Assembly: GCF_000247695.1 (NCBI RefSeq)
Contig: NW_004624734.1
Span: forward strand, 13,018,679 to 13,082,678
Direction: 5' to 3'
From: Heterocephalus glaber
Taxonomy: Eukaryota > Chordata > Mammalia > Rodentia > Bathyergidae
DNA: 64,000 nucleotides
Shown here piece after piece: positions 21,029-33,975 of the stretch (positions within the stretch are counted from its first letter, which is position 1; each line of letters opens with the position of its first letter). The notes beneath the pieces are model-generated. The model saw nothing but the letters and a program-made list of their open reading frames with translations. It ran no database searches and had not been told where the DNA came from. Made by a program: the position numbers and the translations under genes.

Positions 21029-23215
21029 CTTTTGAAATGGACATGGTTAAGGAGGAATAAATGCTTAAAAATAGCACAAAGATGCATTCCAAAAACTTTC
21101 ACAAATTACTTTTTAGTGATGGCTGTTTAAGATATGTGCTCTGTGTATAAGCTGGCCTACAGTGTCTTCCGGTTTTCTGTCCCCTTTCGCCTCTGTTGAT
21201 TGGCCAGGAGTCAAGGCGGCACAGCTGCCAAAAGCAGATGGATTTGTTTGTACCAAGCACTTTCCAACTACACTGGCTTATAATGAGGGAGTTTAGTGCC
21301 TTTTCATTGGCTTACAGCTGTTTAGCCTCTGACCTTTAAAAAGTACACACTGAGGCCAGTTGTGTGTGTAAAGAAGTGGAATATTAGAGTAGCTAAGAAA
21401 AGAGACATTTATCTTAAGGTTTCTGGAGTATGTCAATCAATTGTGAGAGTTGTTTTTGTTGTTGCTTTATAGCGCATGCAATTGCATATTGTCCATGAAA
21501 TCAGGAACTTAAGAATTTCTTTGCATTTAGGTGAAATGTAGGCGTACAAGTTTGGTTAGTCCTAATTGTAATAGCCACCATAGATATCCTAAATTTCTAA
21601 TAAAATAAAAGGAACCCCCTCCACTCTCAAAAATTAAAACATAATTTAAAAAAATCTATTCTGCTCTCCAGATTGTGTAAGAAACCAATTATAATCATCC
21701 TTTGAATTTTTCTGAAGTGAATTTCAAAGTTATTTGTACCTTCATTTTTCCTCTAGAACTGTAGCAATAATACAAATATCATTAATGTTTGGATTATTTT
21801 AAGAAAAGGGATTTTGTTTTCTTAGAGCTTTTTCTTGTAGGATTTTTATTCATTTTGTTCCACATTGGGTAAGATTTGCTCTATGCATATTAATTTTTTT
21901 GTTTCTGGAGGGTAAAAACATGAGAGAAACATTGATAAAGTTTCTGAAGTTGAGTGATTGCAGGTTGGGATTGTATGCTATTATTGTAGACTTTTTTCTC
22001 TTACTGATTAAAAAATTCCTCCATCTCCTTATGTAGTGAGAATTAAACTAGTACAAATTTCAGATGCTCATTGGATTTCTGTCCATTTAAGTACAGTATT
22101 GTTTTTGGTACATTTGAGAATCAAAATCTTGGTGAGAGTTTGAGAGTGTAGGCAGGAACTTGTCAGTATTAATTTTTTCCTGTGATGTTTAATCATTTTC
22201 CTGGATCTGTCTAGAGTTCTTCAGACATTTTTATTGTGATAAGATTTTTCAAACTGTGTGTTTTCCTAATTAGTATTGCTGTCCTCCTTTGGCGGTTGCT
22301 ACTGGGACATCCAGAAGTTGTTAATGCCCATGAGCAAAAGTTGTGCAAATAAAGATGTGGATGTACAAAGAAGGGAACTGCCCAGTCACACCAGATAATC
22401 TAAACCAAATAGGTGGTTTAGATTACAGTCAAATAGAAGGAAACATACTTGATACATGCTCATTTTTCTCCTCTTTATACTCAAATACGCTTTTATTTTT
22501 TGTCCCTCTAGCAAGTAGGAGGAATTTTTTTAGATAATCAGACCCCATTTGTTAATGGGGTACAGTCAGAAAGATTGAGGTTGAGGCCTAGATAGGACTG
22601 GAATGCCAAAGAAAGGGCCTACTGTGTGCAGTTGCCCCAGGGACCCAGAGTATGAAGATGTGGGATAGAAAGATAGGCAGATGTGCCATGTTGTACAGAA
22701 GAAAGAGCTTTGTTTTGTCAGGGTGAGCAGAGGGGCTGCCACTTCTTGGGGAATTGACACTTGAGCAAAGCCTTGGAAAACAGATGCACGTGTCTGGAAT
22801 GGGGAAAATGACATCACAGAGCACAGTGATAGGGACTTGGTGGCGGATGTGTGGAACAGCTGCCCCAAGTTACTTTTCGGAACAATATGAGTGCTCCTTG
22901 ACCTATGACACGGTTACATCCAGGTAAACCCATTGTGAGCTATGTAAAATATCATAGGCTGAAAGTGCGTTTAACACACCTGATCCACTGCATGTTGTAT
23001 CTTAGCAACACAGCACACTGCAGTGTTGGGGATTTCCCCTTGTGATCCTGTGACCAACCAGCAGCTGTGGCCTCACAAGAGAGGACTGTACCTCTCGTCA
23101 CTAGTCTAGGAAAAGATCAAAAGTTGAAGGACAGTTTGTTCAGAATGCATATGGCTTTTGTACTGTTATCAAGTTGAAAATTATGTCAGGCACTACCTAT
23201 AATGTGATATTCTAG
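21029..23215. other. Long AT-rich non-coding stretch
   Basis: Nothing recognised over about 2.2 kb. It is low in CpG and has no identifiable young repeats, so it is a reasonable place to test for conserved non-coding sequence. Open frames at 22343-22868 are short and unsupported. Confidence 0.4.
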
Positions 23216-23305
23216 GGAAGTGGTGGTGAAACTATGGCACGCATGCTGCAGCAGGGCTGTTTATATCCTTAAAAACTCTGAAAGGTCTGCCATCACTGTC
23301 CTAGG
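23216..23305 (+). mobile_element. Small hAT-type MITE
   Basis: AGTGGTGGTGAAACTATGGC at the left and GGTCTGCCATCACTGTCCT at the right form imperfect terminal inverted repeats of the CAGTGGTGGC.../...GCCATCACTG type seen in non-autonomous hAT elements. Only about 50 bp of interior is left. Confidence 0.65.
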
Positions 23306-25205
23306 GGGAAGTAATGGAAGTGAAAACCTGAAATGACGTTGAAACTAAAATGACACAGTAACAACGGGAAACCAGTTTATGTGGTCTAATAGTTGTTTGG
23401 TTTGTAAAGCATTGAGTAGACACATAGGACAGTTATTTTTTTCCAGTGCAAAACCAATTGTAAGAATTAACTGGAAGTACTTGAGGTCCTCCTTGGATGT
23501 CAAGTGTGGCGTCTGTACTTTGGTTCAGAATCAGAGGCCAGAGAGGGTGCGGAATCACCTCTCAGTTTTGAGGATAATGGGGTAAGATTTGGTTTGGATT
23601 ACAGCAGGCAGGGGTACTTAACATAATTGGTCATTTCATCAACTCATAGTATTTATTTTAAATGCCATTTAGGCTGCAAGAGACAATTTTAGTATTCCAG
23701 CAGTTTCAGCAGCACTGAGAGCACTTCAGTTCTTATACAGTAGAAACCAAACCAAGACCCCCAAGGGGACAAGCCTATTGTTTAAGGGGGGTGGGGGCAG
23801 GTCCAAACAGAAATGTGGCTTATTCCAAGCCTTGCAGGAGTGACCAGCTGACAGGTGTCCCCAGTGATCTCTTCTATGTGCATCTGTCTGTCTCTGTGTT
23901 ATGATTTCTATGTTAGAAATACTTTTAAAAATTTTTATTAGCTTAATAATGTCTCTGATTTTTTTAATGAAAAGAGTAGGTTCCCCCGCATCTTCCCTTT
24001 TTTCAACTTCCTATCCCTTTCCCCCACGTTCTAATCACTTTATCGGAGTTAAAATTAGGTTTCTTCATTTAAACATCACCTCCACATGCATTAATTAATG
24101 AACTTATCGTTTGTAATTAGAGATATTCCTCACCCCTACCTGATCTGACCTCTCATCTGGTCCCTGATGGTTTCATTCCAGAATGACTATGGCATCCCTC
24201 TTGTCAGCTTCAGGCTGCCTACTATGGTGACGAAGCTGCTGCTGTTCTTCTCGTCCACTTCTCCAAGGCCTTCCAGACCCTATAGGATGCGGAGATCCCC
24301 AGAGTTTTGTTCAGAGAGAAATTACTACCTTTGTAATTGTACCCCAGCTGACCATTTGGGCTCCCTTTAGCCTACTCTTTCTGTGAGTGTGCATTCTCTG
24401 GGCCCGCTCACACCACCCCACCTGCAAGCACTTCTTTGTTCTACATCTGTGTGTGTCAGAGATGGGTGGGATGGAGGTACCTGGGCCCAGGGCCTGTCAT
24501 GTCAGACACTCAGCCGGTCTGTGGACAGACCAGAGGTCCCAGCCATTCTTGTGGACCTATTCTCTAAGAAGCCAGCTGCTATCAGCAGTGATGAAAATAC
24601 TTGTTTTACAAACTGATCACTAACCGAACACACTGCCAACTGTCTGCTCTTGCCTCCACTTTCCTTTTCTCCATCATCCCAGGGTGGGGCTACAGTTATT
24701 ATCAAATCTGTTTCCCTCAGATGCAGTAGTAGAATTAAAATAAACTCTGTCACATGCATAACAGATTTTTATTTCCATTCACTGCTGACAACCCACCAGA
24801 TAAGCTAATGAAATGGAAAGAAATCCTTAAAGGTTTTTTCAGGGCACAGACTAGGATTTTGCTCTCACAAGCCCAGAAGCAAATAGGGGAAAAGGAGACC
24901 AGTTCTGTTGCAGTCAGATGCATGTTGTGGCTACACGTGTCCAAATGCACATGCCCCTGGTAAAATGTCCATGAAGTCAACTGTATTATTAGATGACTTG
25001 CTGTGGGGAATCCCACTTTTTCCCATGTTCTATGTTGATTTCACATATGGACTTTCCTGGAAGTGATATCATTTGGTACTTTCCACACTTCTTTGTACTC
25101 TACAACCCTCAGCTGCTTCCATAACTCTGCTGCACTATGTATTGTTACTACTACTAACGTTGATTGTATTTCATTCCCTGAAAGGCTCAAGAGCAAGTAC
25201 TCAGT
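23306..25205. other. Non-coding stretch, nothing firm
   Basis: A T-rich patch at about 23925-24040 resembles an inverted L1 3' end but is too short to call. Frames at 24383-24623 and 24502-24759 overlap on opposite strands and have no recognisable domain. Confidence 0.4.
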
Positions 25206-25209
25206 ATAT

Positions 25210-25330
25210 CAAAAACAAGTTGTAGTGGAAAGAACATTGGATTTTGAGTCAGAGGCACCTGGGTACTAGCTCCAGCCCTGCCACTTAGTAAGTAAACTTT
25301 GTGATCATGGATGAGCCACATAGCTTATCC
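25210..25330 (+). repeat. MIR SINE fragment, plus strand
   Basis: GTAGTGGAAAGAACATTGGA, TTTTGAGTCAGAGGCACCTG and CCCTGCCACTTAGTAAGTAA follow the MIR core order. Confidence 0.9.
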
Positions 25331-25838
25331 CTATGGCTTCATTAAAAATAGGTTAAAATAGATTTTGAGGCTTAATGCTACCACATGTGTTGGACCACAC
25401 TTTCAACGCATGAACCTTTGGGGGACAAACAATATAAAACCATAGCAGCCTCTCTGTGGGGATAACAACACTGGGTCCTGAGGTTCTTGTGAGGATTCAG
25501 TGAATTCATTTTAGTAAATCCTGTAGAGCAGTTCACGATAAATTCCCAGTCAAGGTTCACTACTATAATATTCTGAGTCTTAGAAAAATAGGGCTGAAAT
25601 CCTCTGAATGGGTTCCCTTGTGCTCTTTGCCTGCCCTCTGTTGTCTGTTTATAGGAGCAGTTCTCAGAAGGGGCGAGGGGCTAGGAATGCCCTGTTAGAT
25701 TGCGTGTACAAATCTGAAGGACAGTTTGTTCATATCTTTTTCTCAGACTCCTTATACATTGGACTGCTTCCTTAAGAAGTTGCCTGACTCATAAATAAAG
25801 CTGTGCTCCATGTCCTACAAGTATGTACACTCAGCAGG
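25331..25838. other. Non-coding stretch, nothing recognised
   Basis: No repeat or exon recognised between the two MIR copies. Confidence 0.4.
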
Positions 25839-25839
25839 T

Positions 25840-26050
25840 GCCCAGATAGCTATGGAAAGGACACAGGGCTTGGTGCCACACAACCCAGGCTTGGCACCTA
25901 CTCCTTGACCATGGGCTGAAGTTATAATTGGTTGTAAACTGAGCCTGCGGGATATGTTTCCCAGAATCTTTGTGGAGATTAAAGGAGAACCGTGTATGTA
26001 AAAGCATTCAGCCCAGTGCCTAACGCTTCCCAGATACTTCATAAATGCTT
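25840..26050 (+). repeat. MIR SINE, plus strand
   Basis: AGGACACAGGGCTTGGTGCC, AACCCAGGCTTGGCACCTAC, GGAGATTAAAGGAGAACCGT and TTCAGCCCAGTGCCTAACGC match MIR through its 3' end. Confidence 0.8.
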
Positions 26051-27689
26051 ACTTGTTTAGCCTTTAACTATTTCACACCTAAGGTTTCTTTCTGCTCATT
26101 ACTGCTGGTAGGTATACTCAAGGTGAAAAGTTCTAAAACCCTTCAAACGTGCATTTTCACAAACCTCTGTCTTTTGCACGATTCCCTCTTCAGCGTCTCC
26201 TGCTCACCACATGCAGCGGGTCACTATTGGACTCCTACGCCTGGCCAAAGCTTCTGCTCTTTAGTCCAGGACACACACTGCTTCTCTCTGGAGAGGGCCC
26301 TAGATCTCAGGTTTTGTTCTGACTCTCCCCAATTCTTCTCTTCCCCATTTGTCTGGAGCCATATCCCCTGGGCTCTTTGACTTCTTTCATCTGCTACACA
26401 AGTTGACTCTTTTGTCCATTTTGCAAAGGAGGGGCATCCACCTAATGCATAAATCTCCTGATTCTTGCCCCCAGGCACACCCATTTGAAAAGATTAGTAA
26501 TAACATAAAAGGGGGAGAAAAATGCTATACACCCCCCTCTTTCCCCCAAGTCCTAATTGCCTTCTGTCCTCTTTTGGCCCAGGAAGGCCCATTGGTTTTC
26601 AGGAGAGGCCCATTTTTCCTGGCATCCTTTGCCTTATTGCTCTGCAGTGAAGAGTTTTATGTAACTGCAGTAGTAAGGCAGCTAGCTGTCTGCTTACACT
26701 CAAAGGTGAAGTTAGATGTGTTCAGCAATTGTATTTGCTCAGGTTTTACGTGCTCTCATGTTTGTTAAAAACCATGTAAGGAAATGTGATTTTCAAACCT
26801 TTGGTTAATTCTAATCTTTACCCAAATTTGAGGACCCAAATTTGCCCACTCTCCAGTTAGCCTACTTTCCCCAGTGGCCACAGCGTGGCATGGAATCTGC
26901 GAAGGTCAGAGATGCTCTTTTCCTGTTTGACCTTACTATCAGCTGTTCCTTCTTCGCCTGTCTCCAGTAACTACCTTCATGAAAATCCTGTGTTGCATCT
27001 AAAGAAAATGCAGTTCTATGAAAAAAGTAGCAGAGGCAGAAGAAGCTGCTAGCCTGATAAGGACAACGTGAAAGTGGAAACATCACCTGAGAGGTTCCTC
27101 CAGCCCGGCCAGTGCCTGGTTCGATCTCATGGTTCAGGGTAGGAGGTAGCAGCTGAGGCTGGATATGGCAGAGAGAGAGAAAGGGAGCGAGGGACAAAGA
27201 GGAAGTTGTCAAGTTGCTAATCTAGAAAGGGCTGTCGACGTTCCAGACAGATATGTGATTTTCAGAGGAGCGTAGAATGAAAAAGAGGAAAAAGCTTGGA
27301 GAAAAAAGTGTGGCCCGTATGAAGACCTCGACTAACAGGGCCTGGTGGCTGGGACAAGGATGATGGGCGATACTGAAGGAGCAGTGGGTTCATCAGAAAT
27401 CGAGGCAAATCACTGACGTGAAGGGCGCAGTTTCGAAAGAGGGAAGAGGCAGGAACCCTTCCCCGAAGGGAAGGATGTCAACAAGATCTAACAAAAAGCT
27501 TCAGGAATCTACTGTGTTAGCATATCCTGTGTCAGGATTATTTTAATTCTTTTTATTTGATTTTTTTTTCCCACCAAAGAATACCCATTAATTTGTTAAC
27601 AGAATAATACATCTTTGTTATAGGAAATAGACAATAATATAAAAAATGAAAATAAAAATTGCTCACAATTTCATCATGTAGATATAATA
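26051..27689. other. Non-coding stretch with a perfect hairpin
   Basis: Mostly unique. The 139-codon plus frame (26349-26768) and the 116-codon minus frame (26862-27212) have no recognisable domain. A perfect 7 bp stem with loop CGAA lies at 27457-27474 (CCTTCCC CGAA GGGAAGG), with no T-run after it. Confidence 0.45.
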
Positions 27690-27691
27690 CT

Positions 27692-27968
27692 CATTAGGTG
27701 TTTTTTTTTAATTGAAGGGGAATTCATATAGCAAGAGTAACCATTTTACAGCATGCAGTTTGGCAGCATTTAACAGTCAGTGTTGTATAACCATCACTTT
27801 TAACTAATTCTAGAGAGTTCTATCACCTTGAGGGGGACCTCTACCCAAAATGTTCCCCTCACCTTCAGACTAACCTCTGTCTCTGTGGATTTACCTCTTC
27901 TGGACATTTCCTATGATGGGGTCACATCATATGTGACCTTTTGTGTCTCACTGGGCACATTTTGTATA
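27692..27968 (-). mobile_element. Old L1 3' end fragment, minus strand
   Basis: AACCATTTTACAGCATGCAG, TGTATAACCATCACTTTTAA, TCTCTGTGGATTTACCTCTT and TTTCCTATGATGGGGTCACA follow the inverted L1 3' order. Confidence 0.8.
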
Positions 27969-27969
27969 C

Positions 27970-28095
27970 AGGGCCTATATACTAGGTATTAGTACTCTCA
28001 TTTTGTAGATAGGAAAAATAAGTCCTGAAATAACTGTGCTGCTTCAGGTCACAGAGCCAAGGTCAGAAGCCTGTACTCATATCAATTCATAGTTT
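27970..28095 (-). repeat. MIR fragment, minus strand
   Basis: CTCATTTTGTAGATAGGAAA and CTTCAGGTCACAGAGCCAAG are the inverted MIR core ('cattttacagatgaggaaact...ggtcacacagc'). Confidence 0.75.
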
Positions 28096-29058
28096 AAAGT
28101 AACATAAATATTTCTAAACATTTTTCCACTTCAAATGCAAACTTAGATGTTCTCCAGTGTTTTATAGAATGGGAATGGGGGAGAACTGTTAAACTGCTTA
28201 AAAGCAATTTACAATGACAATATGGAGAGATGGAAATGAATATATACCTTGTCTTTCATTGAAGTAATTAAGGTGTTTGCTTTCTTTTCTTGTCCCCACA
28301 CAGGGGTGTTTAACACAGTTTATTGTTTTAAAGACTGGATAAAGGAGAAGGGAAATCCTAAAATTAGTCTTTGAACAATTAAGATAATAGGAGGAACTAC
28401 TTACTCCTTAACAGAATGAATATTTTATTTTAGTCTATGTGAATTTTTTGTTGGTAGATATGGATAACTGTATACCAACTATAGTTCATCAACAGTAATA
28501 TTTCCTTATAGTTCAATTTTTGAGCATTTAAAATGTTTTTCTATTAAATTGTATCAGATTATAAAATATAAAGATAAAACAACCTTAGATCATATTGAAC
28601 TGAAGAGCTCAGCCTCAAAGCACAACTGGAAAAGTCATTCCCCCTTGAAGTTCTGTGTAACCATACTCGGGTATAGAGATACTTTTATTAAGTTGCCAAG
28701 AGAATTAATGGAGAAGAAGAATGTTTTAGAATTCATTCTGAGCAAGATGCTTATATTAGTTTTAGCAGTGTACTTAAAAGCATCCACCTGTAAAATGCAA
28801 GAGATCAAGTTTTGTTCTTTTTTATTCCTTTGATGACCAGAAGGTATGGTGTAGAGCTCCAGGTACCTGCTGTGGGGTGGGGAGGGGGGCATGTGGCATG
28901 GGTACTTATGCTCTTATCATTGCCCTATCTGAGCCTCCAGAATAAAAGTCTTTCCCACCACCCACCCTGCCTCTCTTTCCCTGTTGTTTCCATCCACCCA
29001 GCTCTCCTGTTGGCCTTTGTGAATGTCGGCCTTATACAGGCAGAGGATTAGTGACCTC
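28096..29058. other. Non-coding stretch, nothing recognised
   Basis: AT-rich. Short open frames at 28549-28833 (plus) and 28635-28892 (minus) overlap and look random. Confidence 0.4.
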
Positions 29059-29059
29059 A

Positions 29060-29175
29060 GCTTTCAAATCAGGCATACTGAGTCCCATCCCTGCCCTGCT
29101 GCCTAGTTGCTGTCTGACTTTGAAAAAGTTTCATAAGCCTCTCTGAGTTACTATAAAATGCAAGTGATGATGTGT
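29060..29175 (+). repeat. MIR fragment, plus strand
   Basis: TCAAATCAGGCATACTGAGT, CCCTGCTGCCTAGTTGCTGT and AGCCTCTCTGAGTTACTATA match the MIR core. Confidence 0.8.
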
Positions 29176-29257
29176 ACAGCACTCCGACACTTAGTAGGTC
29201 TTCCAGGAGCAGATGCCATCGTCCCTGACCTCACTCCAGAGGAGGCAGTGAGACCTG

Positions 29258-29475
29258 GAGAGAAGAATATGAACCTTGGAGCTGGCCAGGGACCAACCTC
29301 TGGCATCTACTGGCTACATGACCTAGAGCAGTTCAGCTGATTGGTTTGAGCCTTCCCTTTCTTGTCAAATAGATAGTAGTAGTCATTTCATGGAACGTGT
29401 AAGAATTAAAAGATACCATATATAGAAACTTGCACAGTGCTCGGTGATTATTGGGTTTTCAATAAATCGAGTTAA
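29258..29475 (+). repeat. MIR SINE, plus strand
   Basis: GAATATGAACCTTGGAGCTG, CTACTGGCTACATGACCTAG and CACAGTGCTCGGTGATTATT, then TCAATAAATCG. It is nearly full length. Confidence 0.85.
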
Positions 29476-31266
29476 TTATGTTTATGTTAGCATCTGTGTG
29501 GCGTCCTGTAATTTCCTAAGGTATTCAGTACCTTCCATCCCCGAACAACAACAAAAACAACAATCATGTTTTTAAAACAGTCCTTTCCCAGTTAAACTGA
29601 AAATATGCCTTTAGGAATATTTAGGACTGTTTAGTTTCTTTGCAGCTCCTGGTGTCTTCAGGCAAATAAACACAGGATGCTCACAGGAAGAATAGAACTT
29701 GAGTCCTTCGTAGCTGTTCTCCTTGATACTTTTGAGTGAGTGAGATCCTGCAGAAATATGACAGATAAAGAAGATTCCTCCTCAAGGATGGGCTGGAATT
29801 ACTTGTGATCTGTATGTCTGTTGCATTTGCTTATTCCCCTTGATTATGTCGGAATAAGAATTAGACCGAGACCTTTACAAAGATCGGTTTCAGAGATTTG
29901 GGTTGGGGGGAGACAGAGAGATAGCCAGCCATGATTGCAGTGATAAAGAACTTTAGAACACCATAGCTGGGTCATGTTGAACTTGTCCACTCCCTGGTGG
30001 TTACCATAGCACATGTTGGTTGGGACACATCCGTGATGGTCTGGTTTGGCTTATTTGATACAAATTACAGAGAGGTGTTTGAACCACAGGTCTTTGCCTT
30101 GATGAAGTCTGCCAGTAGAGATTTTCTGACCCAACATCTTGCTGTGGATTCATTTCCCACATTTGAACAAGGTTTTGATGGTGTCCTCATAAGAGACAGG
30201 AAGCCTGGGACATGTGCAAAGGCCAATTTGGTGTTGATCATTTGTGTCTTGTATTTCTCAGACTTTGAGAATCTTCAGTCTCAATGGCTTGCCATGATTT
30301 GGGAATGAAATAATTATGAATAGAGTTTTCACTTTTAAACTTTTGCAGCCTTGTAGGCACATATTGGGGTGATATGGGGGACCGCTCTAATGATTATGCC
30401 CAAAGCAGGCTGTGAGTAGTGCAGGCTGTAAAGAGTTAACCATGCAATTGGCTTGTTTATAGAAGTGAGTCTGGCCGAAGCCTATGTGCTGAGGTCAGAG
30501 TGACTCTTACCCAAATTCCGTTCCCAGAGTTAAAATCTTCTTTGCTAAAAAGACAAGGTTAATTATTAACCACAGCCTATATTTTGACTGTTCTGTTCCT
30601 AATTCAGGAATGCTTTGTCTCTTCCTTTACAATCCTTGCCTGCATCAGCAACGGATCCATCGCAATTCCAAATAGTCCCTCACATAGCCCCCTTACCTCA
30701 GTGTAACTATGATGTAACCAAAAAATATCAACAGCTCTGAGGGTTCAGGGCCTTTCTCGTTCAGCCTTGCTTGCACGAGCATTGGTCATCTTGGCTTCCC
30801 ATATCTCTGTCTCTTTAGTTCTGCCTTTGAGTTTTTCTTTTAACCATTCGTGGTAACACTGAGCAGGAGATCGGAACCCATCACAGGGGTCTCTGGTAGG
30901 GCGACTCCTGGGGATGACACATACAAGCTGCCATGTCAGGGCATCTTTTTCCTCTTGGACTCACTGCCTGCCTTACTCCCTCCACTTTCAACATAAATTC
31001 CAAGTAGGAGGTACCAGCTTCTTATGGGAACTCTCAGGCCTGGGGCCTGGGAGCCCAAAAGGATGTGCTGGCACCACAATCCTTTCATGTAGCATCTAGC
31101 AGTACAAAAGAAGTCACACAAAGAAACAAAGATGAGTGCCACCCTTCTGGTTGAACTTGATGACTCTCCTTTGTACATAAGACAGCTTGAAGTAAATTTG
31201 TGTTGCATATAAACGAGTCCTGACTAATAAGGCATCTCTAAATTAACATCAATTAAAAAATTTAAT
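29476..31266. other. Non-coding stretch, nothing recognised
   Basis: A 103-codon plus frame (29997-30308) has no recognisable domain and no matching splice signals. A good-looking acceptor (ATATCTCTGTCTCTTTAG, ending about 30819) has no partner donor nearby. Confidence 0.4.
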
Positions 31267-31267
31267 A

Positions 31268-31322
31268 TCTCTCTGTTTCTCTCTCTCTCTCCCTCTCTGT
31301 CTCTCTGTGTGTCTCTCTCTCT
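31268..31322 (+). repeat. (CT)n/(GT)n low-complexity tract
   Basis: CTCT-rich microsatellite with GT interruptions. Confidence 0.9.
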
Positions 31323-31417
31323 GATGACTTTTGTATGCCCATGAAAGTATACCCTCTCTGTTGTCCTAGGAGGCACCCTTGGTGGTTTAGCTGTCACTTG
31401 CAAGAATACAAAGTGAG

Positions 31418-31497
31418 AGCCAGGGATTTAGCTCAGTGATGCCGCTGCCTGCCTTGTAAGTGCAAGGTCCTGAGTTCGATCCCAGGTACCAAAAAAA
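31418..31497 (+). repeat. ID-type SINE, plus strand, with target duplications
   Basis: GCCAGGGATTTAGCTCAGTG to GTTCGATCCCAGGTACC plus A9. The direct repeats are AAGAATACAAAGTGAG (31402-31417) and AAGAATACCAAGTGAG (31498-31513), differing at one base. Box A and box B are intact. Confidence 0.95.
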
Positions 31498-31573
31498 AAG
31501 AATACCAAGTGAGCTGAAGAGTTTTCCAGTGATGGGACTTGCTGTAAGCAAACAAAGTAAGATCTTGGTGGTA

Positions 31574-31600
31574 ACAATAATAATAATAATAATAATAATA
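31574..31600 (+). repeat. (AAT)n microsatellite
   Basis: Eight to nine uninterrupted AAT/ATA units, likely length-polymorphic. Confidence 0.95.
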
Positions 31601-31745
31601 CCTAACATTCACACCCCCATTATAGCATGAAGCACTAGCTTTCACATTATTTCTTTTATTGCTTGAAATGTTGATGGTGTTGTCTCAATCTTATGGATGA
31701 AGAGACAGAAACTCAAATTCAAGTATTTGACCAAGCCAAGCAGCT
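31601..31745 (-). repeat. MIR fragment, minus strand
   Basis: CTTTCACATTATTTCTTTTA and CAATCTTATGGATGAAGAGA, then AACTCAAATTCAAGTATTTG, are diverged inverted MIR wording. The (AAT)n abuts it. Confidence 0.6.
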
Positions 31746-33165
31746 CGTGTGTGTGCATGCGTGTGTGCGTGTGATCCCCTAGCTATAGGTATGTGGAGGT
31801 GCATACAAATGTAAGTGCATGTTCATGTATATTTTATGAGGGATTGCCAAATTCAAATCTGTAGCACAATAGCGCTCATTTTTCTCCAAGGTCTTTGACA
31901 CATGTACTCTGTCCACCCCTCACGGCCTCAGCCCTCCATCCTGTGTGCACGGTATGATAGCTTTTGAAGCGGAACACATTTTCTCATTTAGCATCTTTTC
32001 TTCCCCTCACTACATTTTGGATTCATTGCAAACAGTCTTGAGTCTCATTAGATGTGTCTTAATTTTAAAAATTAAGTTGGGAACTAGCAAGTGAGATTGA
32101 AGAGGCACTATCTCTGGTTCTGAGCTGGATTTTCATTAGTCAATTACTCTTCAAATTATACTGATTTCAGATGTGATTATTACTATTTTTCCTGAGTAGA
32201 TTGGATAATGAGAGCAATCCAGAGGCGTCCTAGACGAATGGTAATCCGAGCCTCCAGCTCTTCTGTCCTCTGCCCCATCACTGTCCCTGGCTCCCTACCT
32301 TTGTCACCTCACCTCCACCTGCCGATTAGCCACAGTCCCCTCGCTCTGTCAGTCCAGCTGCTCGCAGGCCTTTCCAGCAGTTCCAGTATGACTTCTGCAA
32401 GTCAAGTGATCCTGGCCACCCTGCCCTGTCACCACATCCTAGAACACTCATCCATGTTGTCTGCTGTTAGTTCTTCACCTTTCCCAATAGGCCTGATTTA
32501 GATATAAGACTTACACTGCACCATCCATCCGGAGCCCCACTAACCACTCTGCTTTGCAGGTCAAACCCACTCACCACTGCACATATCAGAATCTGACCAC
32601 AGCACTTTGTTTTCTTCTCTACATCTTCTTTCCTGTAAGGAATAAGGTCAGCTGCTGAGAATGTGGAGATAGTGATGTTTCCCATCTCCATCCCGGTTTA
32701 TATTTCTCCTGTGCTTTCAGAGACATGTGCACCACACACTATTGTACCATCTGTGCACGGGTTTGTGGTCGGTGCCTTTGGCATGGGCCTCATTACCTAG
32801 TGAGCATAGTTAAATGTGTTTTTGCCATTGCTGCAGATACAATAATAACCTTTTTTGGGTTTGGGGACTGAAATTACATTGTAATTGAAATGTGTGTTCT
32901 TGAGCATATCAAGGAGTTCAGGAGGGTAGATTTAGGAGATGCAGTAACAGCAGCCTTTGCTGCCCGGGTGACAGCCCCCTGCAAAGTCTTCCCTGACTCT
33001 AGACTTCTTTATCCTGGAATCCGAGCCCTTCTACCATGACAAGAACCACTAAGGAGTTTGTGTCTTCATTTCTCTCTCTCACTAGGCTGGAAGTTTTCTG
33101 ACCTCTATCCCAAGCATACTGTAGGAAATTCATGAAAATTTGTAAACTATATGCCTGTAATTCCC
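31746..33165. other. Non-coding stretch, possible L2 scraps
   Basis: 32250-32640 has the C/T-rich wording typical of a decayed plus-strand L2 but is too diverged to call. The 97-codon frame at 32208-32501 lies in it and is not supported. Confidence 0.4.
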
Positions 33166-33167
33166 TG

Positions 33168-33535
33168 TTCTGGACTGAATTGTGTCCCTCCAAAATGTGT
33201 ATGTTGAAGCCCAACCGCCAATCAGACTGAATTCGGAGATAGAGCCATAGAAGAGGTAATTAAGTTTAAATGACAGGAAGAGTGGAGCCCCAATCTAAGA
33301 AGAGAAAGAGACACCCGGAATGTGGCATGCAGAGAAAAGACCCTGAGAAGACACAGCAAGAAGGTGTTTTATCTGCAAGCTCAGGAGAGAGGCTTCTGAG
33401 AAACCAAGCATGTCAACTCTTTGAGCTTCGATTTCCAGCCTCTGGAACTGTGAGAAAATAGATTGCAATTTTTAAAAGACACCCAGTCTATTGTTTAAAT
33501 CACACAGCACAAGCTACAATACATACACCAAGTGT
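33168..33535 (+). mobile_element. MLT1/MST-type MaLR solo LTR, plus strand
   Basis: CTGGACTGAATTGTGTCCCT, AAATGTGTATGTTGAAGCCC, AGCCTCTGGAACTGTGAGAA and ACACCCAGTCTATTGTTTAA follow the MaLR LTR order. Separate insertion from the two at 12-13 kb. Confidence 0.9.
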
Positions 33536-33878
33536 CTAAGCCCACTGTACTCTGAAGTTGACTGTGCGAGTCAACTTTGGCTGCTAGGGAAGTTTGAGAA
33601 GACCCCAGGGTTGGCTGCCCCAGGTTAATACCTGGTAATGTGTAGCTGTATCCCACGCCCCGTCTCTTCTTCACCTGCAGTGAGGCAGGTGTAGCCCAGG
33701 CAGTCTGGTTCAACAGTCCCCATTCTACTAGGGAAAGAGAATGTTGTCATTATCTAAGATTCTGGGCCCCTGAGAAATTATTTTAACTTGAGCAACAGTG
33801 CTCTATGCCCTGAGACCTTGGCAGTGCTGTATACCCGTAAATAATAGCAATTATCATGAAGGAAAAAAAAACTGGAAG
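33536..33878. other. Non-coding stretch, nothing recognised
   Basis: No repeat or coding frame supported. Confidence 0.4.
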
Positions 33879-33879
33879 A

Positions 33880-33975
33880 ATCTCAAACAGGAAGATCTGC
33901 ATTCTGGCCTTAGACCTTGTGCTCACTAGCTGTGTATACTTGGGTATGTTGCCTAACCTTTTTGTGTCCCTCACT
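33880..33975 (+). repeat. MIR fragment, plus strand
   Basis: GCATTCTGGCCTTAGACCTT, CACTAGCTGTGTATACTTGG and TTGCCTAACCTTTTTGTG match the MIR core. Confidence 0.8.

Noticed and set aside
26349..26768. 139-codon plus-strand open frame
   Set aside because: No recognisable domain, overlaps an 86-codon frame on the other strand, no splice or promoter context.
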